Source: CALHAX01 sp039816705 (GTDB lineage: Bacteria; Pseudomonadota; Alphaproteobacteria; Rhizobiales; CALHAX01). From it: a stretch of 10,205 bases of DNA. Of the stretch, positions 1-6,774 are shown in pieces. The notes under the pieces are model-generated. The model was not told where the DNA came from, did not search any database, and worked only from the letters and a program-made list of their open reading frames with translations. The first letter of the stretch is position 1. Each line of letters opens with the position of its first letter. The translations under genes and the position numbers were made by a program. The stretch is taken from NCBI GenBank assembly GCA_039816705.1, contig JBCBXF010000112.1, positions 1 to 10,205 on the forward strand, in the 5' to 3' direction.

Positions 1-422
1 GGAGTGACAAGGTTTCGGGTATGGATGCTGGTGCCGACGACTATGTCGCCAAGCCGTTTCACATGGAGGAGGTGTTGGCGCGCGTGCGGGCGCTGCTGCG
101 ACGCTCAACAGGGCACGCGAAAAATGAAATCGAGTGCGGACCTATCCGGCTCGACACGAAAATGGCGCGGTTGACGGTCGATGGCGCCACCGTCAAGCTG
201 ACGTCTCATGAATATCGTCTGCTTTCGTATCTGATGCATCATGAAGGGCGGGTCGTATCGCGCACGGAACTCGTCGAGCATATGTACGAACAGGACTTTG
301 ATCGTGATTCCAATACGATCGAAGTGTTTGTCGGGCGACTGCGGAAAAAAATTCCCGGTGATATGATCAAGACGGTCCGCGGGCTGGGCTATTGCCTGTC
401 GCAAGGCGGAGATGAAGCTTAA
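1..422 (+). CDS. OmpR/PhoB-class response regulator, 3' part (5' end outside window)
   Basis: This is the C-terminal 139 residues of a two-component response regulator. The reading frame is open from base 3, so the ATG at 21 is internal and the real start lies upstream of the window. The visible part begins at the end of the receiver domain: the GADDYVAKPF stretch carries the conserved lysine (K of KPF) that contacts the phosphoryl group. A linker and an OmpR-type winged-helix DNA-binding domain follow, with the typical LTSHEYRLL, SNTIEVFVGRLRKKI and IKTVRGLGYCL segments. The phosphoacceptor aspartate is not visible. The family is usually about 220-230 residues long, so roughly 90 are missing. 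The stop codon overlaps the start of the histidine kinase gene by 11 nt, indicating translational coupling and a cognate pair. The C-terminal sequence and the kinase type resemble PhoP/FeuP regulators, but I do not assign a symbol. Confidence 0.95.
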   Translation, partial: SDKVSGMDAGADDYVAKPFHMEEVLARVRALLRRSTGHAKNEIECGPIRLDTKMARLTVDGATVKLTSHEYRLLSYLMHHEGRVVSRTELVEHMYEQDFDRDSNTIEVFVGRLRKKIPGDMIKTVRGLGYCLSQGGDEA

Positions 423-1809
423 TTCTCTTGCGCTTCGGCTGTTTCTCTCTGCGGCGGTCTGGGCGTTGTTGGCCCTGCCGATTGCAGGGCTTTTGCTCAC
501 ATCACTTTTTCGCGCCCAGGCCGAGCGTGACTTTGACATCCGGCTGGCCAATCTCTTGCCGCTGCTAATCTCATCGAGTGTGTCGTCGTCCGGTGACATC
601 GTGAAACCGCGCCAGTTCGGTGACGAGCTTTTCCAGTTTCCTGGCACAGGCTGGTACTGGCAGATCGTACCGACGGGAGCGCGCGCAGATGCACCGGTTC
701 GCGTGCAGTATGTGTCAGAGTCGCTGACGGATACCGTGCTCGACGTGGATTTCAATCAGGCAATCGAGTTGCCGGATCAGCAATTCAGGTTCCAGCGCAT
801 GACGGGGCCCGGCGGTAAGCCGCTGCGCGTCATTTCCCAGATTTTTCCACCACCCGGCGACGATCTCACGCCGCGATATCTCTTTACTGTGACCGGCAGC
901 CTCGGTGAGGTCGATTCGGTTGTGGCGGATTTTGCACGGACGGTGACGGCGACGTTTGCCGCGCTTGCGATCGGTCTGATCGTGGCGATTTTCTTCCAGG
1001 TGCTCTATGGGCTGCGGCCGCTCAAGCGCATCGAGCGCGGGCTTGCGCAGATCCGCGCGGGCGATGCGGAGCGGCTTGATGCGGATATGCCGGTCGAGAT
1101 CGAACCGCTGCAGGATGAGATCAACAAGCTGATCGCGTCGAACCACGAAATTGTTGAGCGCGCACGCACGCATGTCGGCAACCTTGCACATGCGCTGAAG
1201 ACACCGCTCGCTGTCATCACAAATGAAGCACGGGGCGGGAACGGTCCGCTCGCCGAGAAGGTGAGTGAACAAGCACAGATCATGCGCACCCAGGTCGACC
1301 TGTATCTTGATCGTGCGCGCATGGTGGCGCGTTCCGGCGTGATCAGCGATGTGACACCCGTGGCGCCCGTTGTGGATGCGCTGGCACGCGCGCTCATGCG
1401 AATACACGAGGACAAGGGCGTACAGATTGCTATGCACTGTGATGACGATCTGCGCTTTCAGGGCGAAAAACAAGATCTCGAGGAGTTGCTCGGCAACCTT
1501 ATGGACAATGCCAGTAAGTGGGCTGCTGAGCATGTCAAAGTCACGGCAAAGCCCGATGCGCCCGCGTCGCAACATACCGGTAAGCCGAAGCTTGTGATTA
1601 CCATCGACGATGACGGGCCGGGCCTGACGAAGGCACAGCGCAAGATTGCCGCACAGCGTGGTCTCCGCCTGGATGAAAGCACTCCGGGCTCTGGCTTTGG
1701 GCTCTCCATCGTACGTGATCTGGTGGAGCTTTATGAGGGGTCTTTCGAATTGAAGCGCGCCGATCTTGGCGGATTGCGCGTCCGTGTTCGGCTGCCTCGC
1801 GTCCTCTAA
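412..1809 (+). CDS. Sensor histidine kinase, PhoQ/FeuQ-like
   Basis: This 465-residue inner-membrane sensor kinase should phosphorylate the regulator encoded just upstream. Membrane segments lie at about residues 7-33 and 178-199. They flank a periplasmic sensor region of about 145 residues that is rich in F, W and Y (for example FPGTGWYWQIV at 76-86). A HAMP-like region follows at about 201-250. The dimerization/phosphoacceptor motif is GNLAHALKTPLAV with H260. The ATPase domain has the N box at 361-369 (GNLMDNASK), the G1 box DDDGPGL at 399-405 and the G2 box GSGFGLSIV at 426-434, so all catalytic motifs are present. The ATG at 412 overlaps the regulator gene, with an AAGG ribosome-binding site at 403-406. 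The H-box type (LAHALKTPL) is that of PhoQ/FeuQ kinases. FeuQ in rhizobia is linked to iron uptake and cyclic glucan export, but the ligand here cannot be read from sequence. Confidence 0.95.
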   Translation: MKLNSLALRLFLSAAVWALLALPIAGLLLTSLFRAQAERDFDIRLANLLPLLISSSVSSSGDIVKPRQFGDELFQFPGTGWYWQIVPTGARADAPVRVQYVSESLTDTVLDVDFNQAIELPDQQFRFQRMTGPGGKPLRVISQIFPPPGDDLTPRYLFTVTGSLGEVDSVVADFARTVTATFAALAIGLIVAIFFQVLYGLRPLKRIERGLAQIRAGDAERLDADMPVEIEPLQDEINKLIASNHEIVERARTHVGNLAHALKTPLAVITNEARGGNGPLAEKVSEQAQIMRTQVDLYLDRARMVARSGVISDVTPVAPVVDALARALMRIHEDKGVQIAMHCDDDLRFQGEKQDLEELLGNLMDNASKWAAEHVKVTAKPDAPASQHTGKPKLVITIDDDGPGLTKAQRKIAAQRGLRLDESTPGSGFGLSIVRDLVELYEGSFELKRADLGGLRVRVRLPRVL

Positions 1810-1820
1810 CTTGCGCGGTC

Positions 1821-1849
1821 TGGCGGCCGTTTCTTGCAGCGGACCGCCA
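1821..1849 (+). other. Hairpin-forming inverted repeat after the kinase gene
   Basis: TGGCGGCC pairs with GGaCCGCCA (one bulged A) around a 12-nt loop, starting 11 bp after the kinase stop codon. No T-tract follows, so it is not a standard intrinsic terminator. It could stabilise the 3' end of the two-component mRNA or act with Rho. The remainder of the gap up to 1943 contains two further short hairpins before the ribosome-binding site of the next gene. Confidence 0.3.
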
Positions 1850-1943
1850 TGAACTTCCCTTACCCAGACCCAAGTTCTGCCCGAATCCCGGCGCACCAGC
1901 AGCGCAATGCTGCAGCGGCGTACTTGCCGCGCTGGAGGTTCAT

Positions 1944-2423
1944 ATGAAACGCATCTTTGCAATGAGTGGTCTTGTCGTCGCGTTGGCGTTCGGCGGGTGT
2001 ACTGGGCCAAACGGCACCGTATCGAAATCCGATGCTGGCGTGGTGGTTGGTGCGGTTGCTGGTGGCGTGCTTGGCAACCAGTTCGGCAAGGGTTCCGGCC
2101 GCGTCGCAGCGACGGCACTCGGTGCCGTGATTGGCGGAATTGTCGGCAGTGATATCGGTCGTCAGCTCGATGACGCAGACCGGCGCGCTGCCGCGGATGC
2201 GGAATATGCGGCGCTGGAACGGGGGGCGTCCGGCACGGCGACACCGTGGCGCAATCCGGACAGCGGCCGGTATGGCGTGGTGACCCCGAGTGAGCCGTAC
2301 AAACTAGGCGGGGGCCGGGACTGTCGTGACTATACGCACACGGTCTACATTTCGGGTGATCCGCAGACCATGAAGGGCACAGCCTGTCGCAATGGTGATG
2401 GCACCTGGCAAAAAGTCAGCTGA
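1944..2423 (+). CDS. Glycine-zipper lipoprotein, rickettsial 17-kDa surface antigen family
   Basis: This is a 159-residue exported protein, probably an outer-membrane lipoprotein. Residues 1-18 form a short signal peptide (MKRIF then a hydrophobic core) ending in FGG before C19. The lipobox is imperfect, because position -3 is F rather than L, but the following CTGPNG resembles the CNGPGG start of mature rickettsial 17-kDa antigen as I remember it. Residues about 30-75 form a glycine-zipper two-helix segment (VVVGAVAGGVLGNQFG, then ALGAVIGGIVGSDIG). The C-terminal third has the family pattern WRNPDSGRYGVVTP, CRDYTHTVYI and a final ACRNGDGTWQKV, with C109 and C137 as a likely disulfide pair by position. 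A good Shine-Dalgarno GGAGG at 1934-1938 supports the ATG at 1944. It has its own strong terminator and lies 134 bp after the kinase gene, so it may be a separate unit or the last gene of the two-component transcript. Members are implicated in envelope integrity; the exact role is unknown. Confidence 0.9.
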   Translation: MKRIFAMSGLVVALAFGGCTGPNGTVSKSDAGVVVGAVAGGVLGNQFGKGSGRVAATALGAVIGGIVGSDIGRQLDDADRRAAADAEYAALERGASGTATPWRNPDSGRYGVVTPSEPYKLGGGRDCRDYTHTVYISGDPQTMKGTACRNGDGTWQKVS

Positions 2424-2464
2424 GCACGCGGATCCGCCTAACGGAATTTTGATCTCTCGGAATT

Positions 2465-2497
2465 AGGCGCCGCGGCTTTTTGCTGCGGCGCCTTTTT
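2465..2497 (+). terminator. Rho-independent terminator after the lipoprotein gene
   Basis: AGGCGCCGCGGC at 2465-2476 pairs with GCTGCGGCGCCT at 2482-2493: twelve base pairs with one G-U wobble, closed by a TTTTT loop. The run TTTTT at 2493-2497 follows directly. This is the clearest terminator in the window and separates the lipoprotein unit from the ccm operon. A competing pairing is possible upstream: CGCCTAA at 2435-2441 matches TTAGGCG at 2463-2469, which overlaps the left arm. Confidence 0.88.
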
Positions 2498-2546
2498 CGC
2501 ATTTGCGAACAGTGACGATTCCACTGGCATGCGCCAAAGCGTGGCC

Positions 2547-2575
2547 TTGAGCGCCCATTACGCTCTGGCTATGTG
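2547..2575 (+). promoter_or_regulatory. Possible sigma-70-type promoter of the ccm operon
   Basis: TTGAGC at 2547-2552 and TATGTG at 2570-2575 are spaced by 17 bp, between the upstream terminator and the ccmI start. The -35 matches the TTGAC-type consensus partly and the -10 weakly. The octamer TTGAGCGC occurs here (2547-2554) and again at 2589-2596, just before ccmI. Short inverted repeats GAGCG/CGCTC and GCTCT/AGAGC lie in the same stretch. The call rests on position and weak motif matches only. Confidence 0.3.
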
Positions 2576-2604
2576 AGAGCATATTAATTTGAGCGCGGAC
2601 CCTC

Positions 2605-3714
2605 ATGGTTTTCTGGATCGTTATCGCTGCTATGACCGCGGCTCTGATCGCCGTGGTACTACGGCCGCTGTTTGGCGTTGAGAGCCGTGATACAGTTGGC
2701 GTGGCCGATGCGTCGGCAGTCTATCGCGACCAGCTTGCCGAAATTGAGCGCGACCGTGTGGCTGGCCTGATCGCACCGGGCGAAGCCGATGTGATGCGTG
2801 CCGAAGTCGCGAGACGCCTGCTCACCCTTGAAGCCACGCGGGCCGACACGTCGGTTTTGCCGAGCGACGCTTCAGGCGATGATCATCGCGTGAATGGCAC
2901 CAGTCGTCGTCCACACGGTGCCGTTGCCGGTGTGCTCGCGGGCGTTCCGATCTTTTCTCTCCTCGTGTACCTAACAATCGGCTCGCCGCTTCTCCCATCG
3001 CAGCCGCATGCGGCCCGCGTCTTCGAGACCCAGGGCGATACGCGCATCGCCGAACTGGTGCGTCGGGTGGAAAGCCGTGTTGCAACGCATCCCAAAGATG
3101 GGCGCGGCTGGGAAGTGCTGGGGCCGGTCTACATGCGGCTTGGTCGGTTCGACGAGGCGGCACGGGCGTGGCGCAACGCAGAGAAATTTCTGGGCACGAC
3201 TCCTCGACGCGTATTCGGTCAGGCTGATGCGTTGGTGCGCGCCAACAACGGCATTGTCAGCGAGGCTGCCAAGGAGACTTTTCTCCGTGGGCTCACGATC
3301 GATGCGACATATCTCCCGGCGAAGTTCTGGTTGGCGCTCGCCAAACTGCAGGATGGCGAGCGTGATGCCGCGCGGTCGGAGCTCGAAGCGCTCCTAACTC
3401 TTACGGAGGGAAATTCGCCACTTGGTGAGGCTGTTCGGGCCGAACTTGGCCGTATTGCCGGGACAGCGCCTGCGCAGACCCCTGTGGTGACGCCCGAGGC
3501 CGTTGAGGGGATGGTTGCGGCGCTCGCCGAGCGTCTTGCGCAAGATGGCGATGACATTGAGGGTTGGCTGCGGCTCGTCCGCTCCTACATGGTGCTCAAG
3601 CGGCCAGCGGAGGCACGCGCGGCAATGGCGCGGGCGCGCGGACATTTTGCAGAGGCTGGCAGCGCGCGTGCGCGACTGGATGCCCTTGCAACGCAATTGG
3701 GGCTTGGAACATGA
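2605..3714 (+). CDS. ccmI: Cytochrome c maturation protein CcmI (CycH)
   Basis: CcmI is the inner-membrane apocytochrome c chaperone that delivers the heme-binding CXXCH segment to the CcmF/CcmH ligation complex. The 369-residue protein has the family layout. The first membrane helix is at about 3-23. A cytoplasmic leucine-zipper-like segment follows, containing VYRDQLAEIERDRVAGLI (39-56). A second helix at about 106-126 leads to a periplasmic TPR region, with a clear TPR at 168-196 (GWEVLGPVYMRLGRFDEAARAW) and another around 319-346. The ATG at 2605 gives the expected N-terminal helix, although no strong Shine-Dalgarno site precedes it (only GAGCGCGGA). This is the first gene of the ccmI-E-F-H operon. 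Its stop overlaps an ATG that opens a 22-codon frame leading to ccmE. ccmABCD and ccmG are not in the window and must be elsewhere. Confidence 0.95.
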   Translation: MVFWIVIAAMTAALIAVVLRPLFGVESRDTVGVADASAVYRDQLAEIERDRVAGLIAPGEADVMRAEVARRLLTLEATRADTSVLPSDASGDDHRVNGTSRRPHGAVAGVLAGVPIFSLLVYLTIGSPLLPSQPHAARVFETQGDTRIAELVRRVESRVATHPKDGRGWEVLGPVYMRLGRFDEAARAWRNAEKFLGTTPRRVFGQADALVRANNGIVSEAAKETFLRGLTIDATYLPAKFWLALAKLQDGERDAARSELEALLTLTEGNSPLGEAVRAELGRIAGTAPAQTPVVTPEAVEGMVAALAERLAQDGDDIEGWLRLVRSYMVLKRPAEARAAMARARGHFAEAGSARARLDALATQLGLGT

Positions 3715-3779
3715 GCGTACGGATGCGCACTGCAATGAGGCGTCAGTTTCCGCTGTATGATCTGGATCGGTCTCAATGA
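3711..3779 (+). CDS. Bridging 22-codon micro-ORF between ccmI and ccmE
   Basis: A 22-codon frame starts on an ATG that overlaps the ccmI stop (ATGA, 3711-3714) and ends on a TGA that overlaps the ccmE start (ATGA, 3776-3779). It therefore fills the whole gap between the two genes. The peptide begins MSVRMRTAM, is rich in arginine and ends LYDLDRSQ. It has no membrane segment and I do not recognise it. ccmE has only a weak ribosome-binding site (GGATCGG), so translating this frame could carry ribosomes from ccmI to ccmE by termination-reinitiation. It may be purely a coupling device, or a chance arrangement. There is no evidence yet that a stable peptide is made. Confidence 0.35.
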   Translation: MSVRMRTAMRRQFPLYDLDRSQ

Positions 3780-4234
3780 CGCGGAAACAAAAACGTGGGG
3801 CGATGATTGGCGGGTGCGTTGCGGTGCTTGGTATCGCCGTTGCTCTGGTGCTCGTCGCGCTGGAGGATTCGATCGTCTTCTTTCACAGCCCGAGCGATGT
3901 GGTGGAAAAGAGCATCGAGCCCGGTACGCGTTTTCGGCTCGGCGGGCTTGTTGAAAAGGGCAGCATCAAGCGGGGTGACGGGCTCGAGATCGCATTCACG
4001 ATCACAGACGGTGCTGCGACCCGGCGGGTGCGTTTCAACAAAATACTCCCTGATCTTTTTCGCGAAGAGCAGGGCGTTGTAGCTGAGGGGCGTTTGAATG
4101 CGGCGGGTGATTTCGTGGCGGATACCGTGCTTGCCAAGCACGATGAAAATTACATGCCGCCAGAGGTTGCGGCCGCGCTGAAGAAGCAGGGGGTCTGGCA
4201 GGGTGAGGCTGGCGCGCAAGGAGTGACCGAATGA
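3776..4234 (+). CDS. ccmE: Cytochrome c maturation heme chaperone CcmE (CycJ)
   Basis: CcmE is the periplasmic heme chaperone that binds heme covalently through a histidine and passes it to CcmF. The 152-residue protein has an N-terminal membrane anchor at about 9-29 after a basic MTRKQKR start, then the OB-fold domain. The family segment LPDLFREEQGVVAEG lies at 91-105. The heme-binding motif LAKHDENYMPPEV lies at 119-131, with H122 and Y126 corresponding to H130 and Y134 of E. coli CcmE. The strand before LPDLF reads RVRFNKI, slightly different from the more usual Y-x-G-I/L form. An in-frame stop at 3758 rules out an upstream start. The gene overlaps ccmF by ATGA. Confidence 0.96.
   Translation: MTRKQKRGAMIGGCVAVLGIAVALVLVALEDSIVFFHSPSDVVEKSIEPGTRFRLGGLVEKGSIKRGDGLEIAFTITDGAATRRVRFNKILPDLFREEQGVVAEGRLNAAGDFVADTVLAKHDENYMPPEVAAALKKQGVWQGEAGAQGVTE
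4218..4223 (+). promoter_or_regulatory. Ribosome-binding site of ccmF
   Basis: AAGGAG lies inside the end of ccmE, 7 nt before the overlapping ATG at 4231. It fixes the ccmF start and shows that ccmF can be initiated efficiently within the overlap. Confidence 0.7.
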
Positions 4235-6222
4235 TTGTCGAAGCGGGACACTACGCGACGATCCTTGCGCTTGCTGCCGCACTGCTGCAGCTCGCTCTCC
4301 CACTCTATGCGCGTTTGGCAGATGTGCCGCTGGCCTATCGCTCGGCGATCCCGGCCGCGCACGCACAGTTCGTTCTTCTCGGGCTGGCGTTTGCTGCGCT
4401 CACATGGGCCTATGTCGTGTCGGACTTCTCTGTCGAGAATGTCTGGCGCAACTCACACTCCGCCAAACCGTTGATCTACAAATTCTCCGGCGTCTGGGGA
4501 AATCATGAGGGCTCAATGCTGCTTTGGGCATTGATCCTCGCGTTTTTCGGGGCGTTGGTCGCCTGGTTTGGGACGAACCTCCCGCTCTCGCTGCGCAGCA
4601 CGGTGCTTGCGGTGCAAGGCGCGATCGGTGTCGCGTTTCTCTGGTTCATCCTCGCGACGTCCAACCCGTTTGCGCGCATTGCGGCCGCACCGGTTGAGGG
4701 GCAGGGCTTGAACCCGATCCTGCAGGACCCGGCACTCGCGATCCATCCGCCATTGCTCTACGTCGGTTATGTCGGATTTTCGATGGCGTTTTCGTTCGCG
4801 GTGGCGGCCTTGATCGAGGGGCGGATTGACGGGGCGTGGGCGCGTTGGGTGCGACCGTGGACATTGCTTGCCTGGATGTTTCTCACCGTTGGCATCGCGA
4901 TCGGTTCGTGGTGGGCCTACTACGAACTCGGCTGGGGGGGCTGGTGGTTCTGGGATCCCGTTGAGAATGCGTCGTTCATGCCGTGGCTGGTCGGTACAGC
5001 GCTGCTACACTCTGCGATCGTGATGGAGAAGCGCGAGGCGCTCAAAGTCTGGACAATCCTGCTGGCAATCCTGACGTTTTCGTTGTGCCTTGTTGGCGCA
5101 TTCATTGTCCGCTCGGGTGTGCTCACCTCGGTTCATGCGTTTGCTGTCGATCCCGAGCGGGGCACCTTCATCCTTGCGATCCTCGCCGTGTTCGTTGGTG
5201 GCAGCCTTTCGCTTTATGCGTGGCGTGCGCCGATGTTGAAGCCGGGGGGTATTTTTGCGCCGATCAGCCGTGAAGGGGCGCTGGTGCTGAACAATCTCCT
5301 GCTCACCGTCGCTGCTGCTACAGTGCTGATTGGTACGCTCTATCCGCTCGCCCTTGATGCCTTTGCGGGAGAGAAAATCTCTGTTGGCCCGCCGTTCTTC
5401 AACTGGACGTTTGTGCCTTTGATGATCCCGTTGCTGGTGGCTGTTCCGCTTGGTCCGATGCTGGCGTGGAAGCGCGGCGATCTGGCCGGTGCGTTTCAGC
5501 GGTTAATGGTGACGTTTGTCGCCGCGATCGGTGTCACACTTGTTGTGCTTGCCTACAAATGGCCAGGACCATGGTTTGCGGCGATTGCCATCGGGCTGTC
5601 GGTCTGGCTGATCGGTGGTGCGCTTCAGGACATCGCGTTTCGCATCGGGCTTGGAAAAGTTTCGACGTCGGACGCTTTGCGACGCGCACGCGGGTTGCCG
5701 CGTTCGGCGTATGGTGGAGCGCTTGGACATCTTGGGCTTGGCGTGATGGTGCTCGGCATCACCGCTACGACCGCGTGGCGCACGGAAGATCTTGCGGTTA
5801 TGCGACCTGGGGAGACAAAAGTTCTCGCGGGTTATGAGGTTACGTTTGCAGATCTCACCGAGCAGCGCGGACCGAATTATTCCGAACAACTTGCCCGCTT
5901 CACTGTGCGGCAGGACGGGGCGGCAATCGCATCGCTGCTACCTTCAAAGCGACTTTACGATGCTCCGCGCCAAGCAACGACGGAAGCCAGCATCGAGGCC
6001 GGTTGGCGCGGTGATCTTTATGTTGTGCTCGGCGATATTCAGAACAATGGAGCAGCTTCGGTACGGGTTTATTTTAATCCGCTTGTGCGGTTCATCTGGA
6101 TCGGTGCCTTCATCATGTTCGCGGGCGGGCTGTTTTCTGTGACAGATCGGCGTCTGCGTGTCGGGATGCCCGCGCGACGGCGGCGTTTGAGAGCAACCGT
6201 CGTGCAAGAGACGGCAACATGA
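4231..6222 (+). CDS. ccmF: Heme lyase subunit CcmF (CycK)
   Basis: CcmF is the large integral-membrane subunit of the cytochrome c heme ligase. It takes heme from CcmE and joins it to the apocytochrome thiols presented by CcmI and CcmH. The protein has 663 residues, close to the usual length, and many hydrophobic segments. The tryptophan-rich WWD domain GWGGWWFWDPVENASFMPW lies at about 234-252. All four histidines known as heme ligands in E. coli CcmF (H173, H261, H303, H491) have counterparts: H172 (IHPPLLY), H260 (LLHSAIV), H302 (VHAFA) and H500 (GALGHLGLGVM). A large periplasmic loop covers about residues 516-615, before the last membrane helix at about 617-637. The C-terminal tail is very basic (MPARRRRLRA). 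The gene overlaps ccmE upstream and ccmH downstream by ATGA, so the three are translationally coupled. Confidence 0.97.
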   Translation: MIVEAGHYATILALAAALLQLALPLYARLADVPLAYRSAIPAAHAQFVLLGLAFAALTWAYVVSDFSVENVWRNSHSAKPLIYKFSGVWGNHEGSMLLWALILAFFGALVAWFGTNLPLSLRSTVLAVQGAIGVAFLWFILATSNPFARIAAAPVEGQGLNPILQDPALAIHPPLLYVGYVGFSMAFSFAVAALIEGRIDGAWARWVRPWTLLAWMFLTVGIAIGSWWAYYELGWGGWWFWDPVENASFMPWLVGTALLHSAIVMEKREALKVWTILLAILTFSLCLVGAFIVRSGVLTSVHAFAVDPERGTFILAILAVFVGGSLSLYAWRAPMLKPGGIFAPISREGALVLNNLLLTVAAATVLIGTLYPLALDAFAGEKISVGPPFFNWTFVPLMIPLLVAVPLGPMLAWKRGDLAGAFQRLMVTFVAAIGVTLVVLAYKWPGPWFAAIAIGLSVWLIGGALQDIAFRIGLGKVSTSDALRRARGLPRSAYGGALGHLGLGVMVLGITATTAWRTEDLAVMRPGETKVLAGYEVTFADLTEQRGPNYSEQLARFTVRQDGAAIASLLPSKRLYDAPRQATTEASIEAGWRGDLYVVLGDIQNNGAASVRVYFNPLVRFIWIGAFIMFAGGLFSVTDRRLRVGMPARRRRLRATVVQETAT

Positions 6223-6713
6223 GTGCTCTGCGGCCGCTCGCTGCTTTAACGGTGACGGTGATGTTGCTGCTCGGTAGCGCGACACCGTCTCTCGCGGTTC
6301 AGCCTGATGAAGTCCTGGGCGATCCGGCACTTGAGAAGCGTGCGCGTGCGCTGTCGGCGGGCTTGCGCTGCGTCGTCTGTCAAAACCAGTCAATCGATGA
6401 CTCTGATGCGCCGCTTGCGGGTGATCTGCGTCGTTTGGTGCGCGAGCGCTTGGTCGCAGGCGATACCGATGGGGAAATCATCGATGTCGTCGTCGCGCGG
6501 TATGGCGAGTTCGTTTTACTGCGTCCGCGTTTTGGCTGGCATACCGCTGCGTTATGGCTCGCGCCAGCTCTGCTTTTGATGTTTGCGGTCTGGACGCTCG
6601 TGCGAAGACGCGCCGGCCTTGCAGCGCAACCCGCGGCCACGACGGGAGCCGGGACTCGACTGACTGCCAGAGAAGAAGCCGAACTCGACAAGTTGCTCAG
6701 CAACGATCGTTAG
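6219..6713 (+). CDS. ccmH: Cytochrome c maturation thiol oxidoreductase CcmH (CycL)
   Basis: CcmH keeps apocytochrome c thiols reduced and helps present them to CcmF. The 164-residue protein has a signal peptide at about 1-26 (core LAALTVTVMLLLGSAT, cleavage near SLA-VQ). The redox domain carries the hallmark LRCVVCQNQSIDDSDA at 49-64, with active cysteines C51 and C54. A membrane helix lies at about 107-127, followed by a cytoplasmic tail ending EEAELDKLLSNDR, typical of alphaproteobacterial forms. It is the short CycL-type protein, without the fused TPR domain of E. coli CcmH; that function is in the separate CcmI here. The start overlaps the ccmF stop, with CAAGAG at 6205-6210 as a modest ribosome-binding site. 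No terminator is evident after the TAG, so readthrough into the next gene is possible. Confidence 0.96.
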   Translation: MSALRPLAALTVTVMLLLGSATPSLAVQPDEVLGDPALEKRARALSAGLRCVVCQNQSIDDSDAPLAGDLRRLVRERLVAGDTDGEIIDVVVARYGEFVLLRPRFGWHTAALWLAPALLLMFAVWTLVRRRAGLAAQPAATTGAGTRLTAREEAELDKLLSNDR

Positions 6714-6744
6714 CCGCCTCGTTCTGGCTCATCGCGCGCGAAAC

Positions 6745-6760
6745 TGTGACTGAGGTCACA
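6745..6760. promoter_or_regulatory. CRP-type palindrome TGTGA-N6-TCACA
   Basis: TGTGACTGAGGTCACA is an exact match to the CRP half-site consensus TGTGA-N6-TCACA; the symmetric arms are TGTGAC and GTCACA. It lies about 76 bp (centre to ATG) before the hydrolase-OsmC gene and 31 bp after ccmH. A second 10-bp palindrome, TCGCGCGCGA, is at 6732-6741. I infer binding of a CRP/FNR-family regulator. Which paralogue this organism uses is unknown, and I found no convincing -35/-10 pair to say whether it activates or represses. Confidence 0.45.
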
Positions 6761-6774
6761 ACCCATTGTCACCA

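Noticed and set aside
715..2244. 509-codon open frame on the minus strand opposite the kinase and lipoprotein genes
   Set aside because: It lies antisense to two genes with clear family motifs, its translation is rich in R, H and P with no recognisable domain, and it spans the kinase-lipoprotein gap. It is a product of codon bias in GC-rich DNA.
3757..3954. 65-codon plus-strand frame overlapping the start of ccmE
   Set aside because: It is out of frame with ccmE, low in hydrophobic structure and without a ribosome-binding site; ccmE explains the region.
5944..6393. 149-codon minus-strand frame across the ccmF-ccmH junction
   Set aside because: It overlaps two well-supported ccm genes and shows no protein-like features.
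4231..6713. Missing ccmG (thioredoxin-like) between ccmF and ccmH as a possible deletion
   Set aside because: Alphaproteobacterial cycHJKL operons normally lack ccmG at this place, and the ATGA overlap between ccmF and ccmH shows an intact junction.
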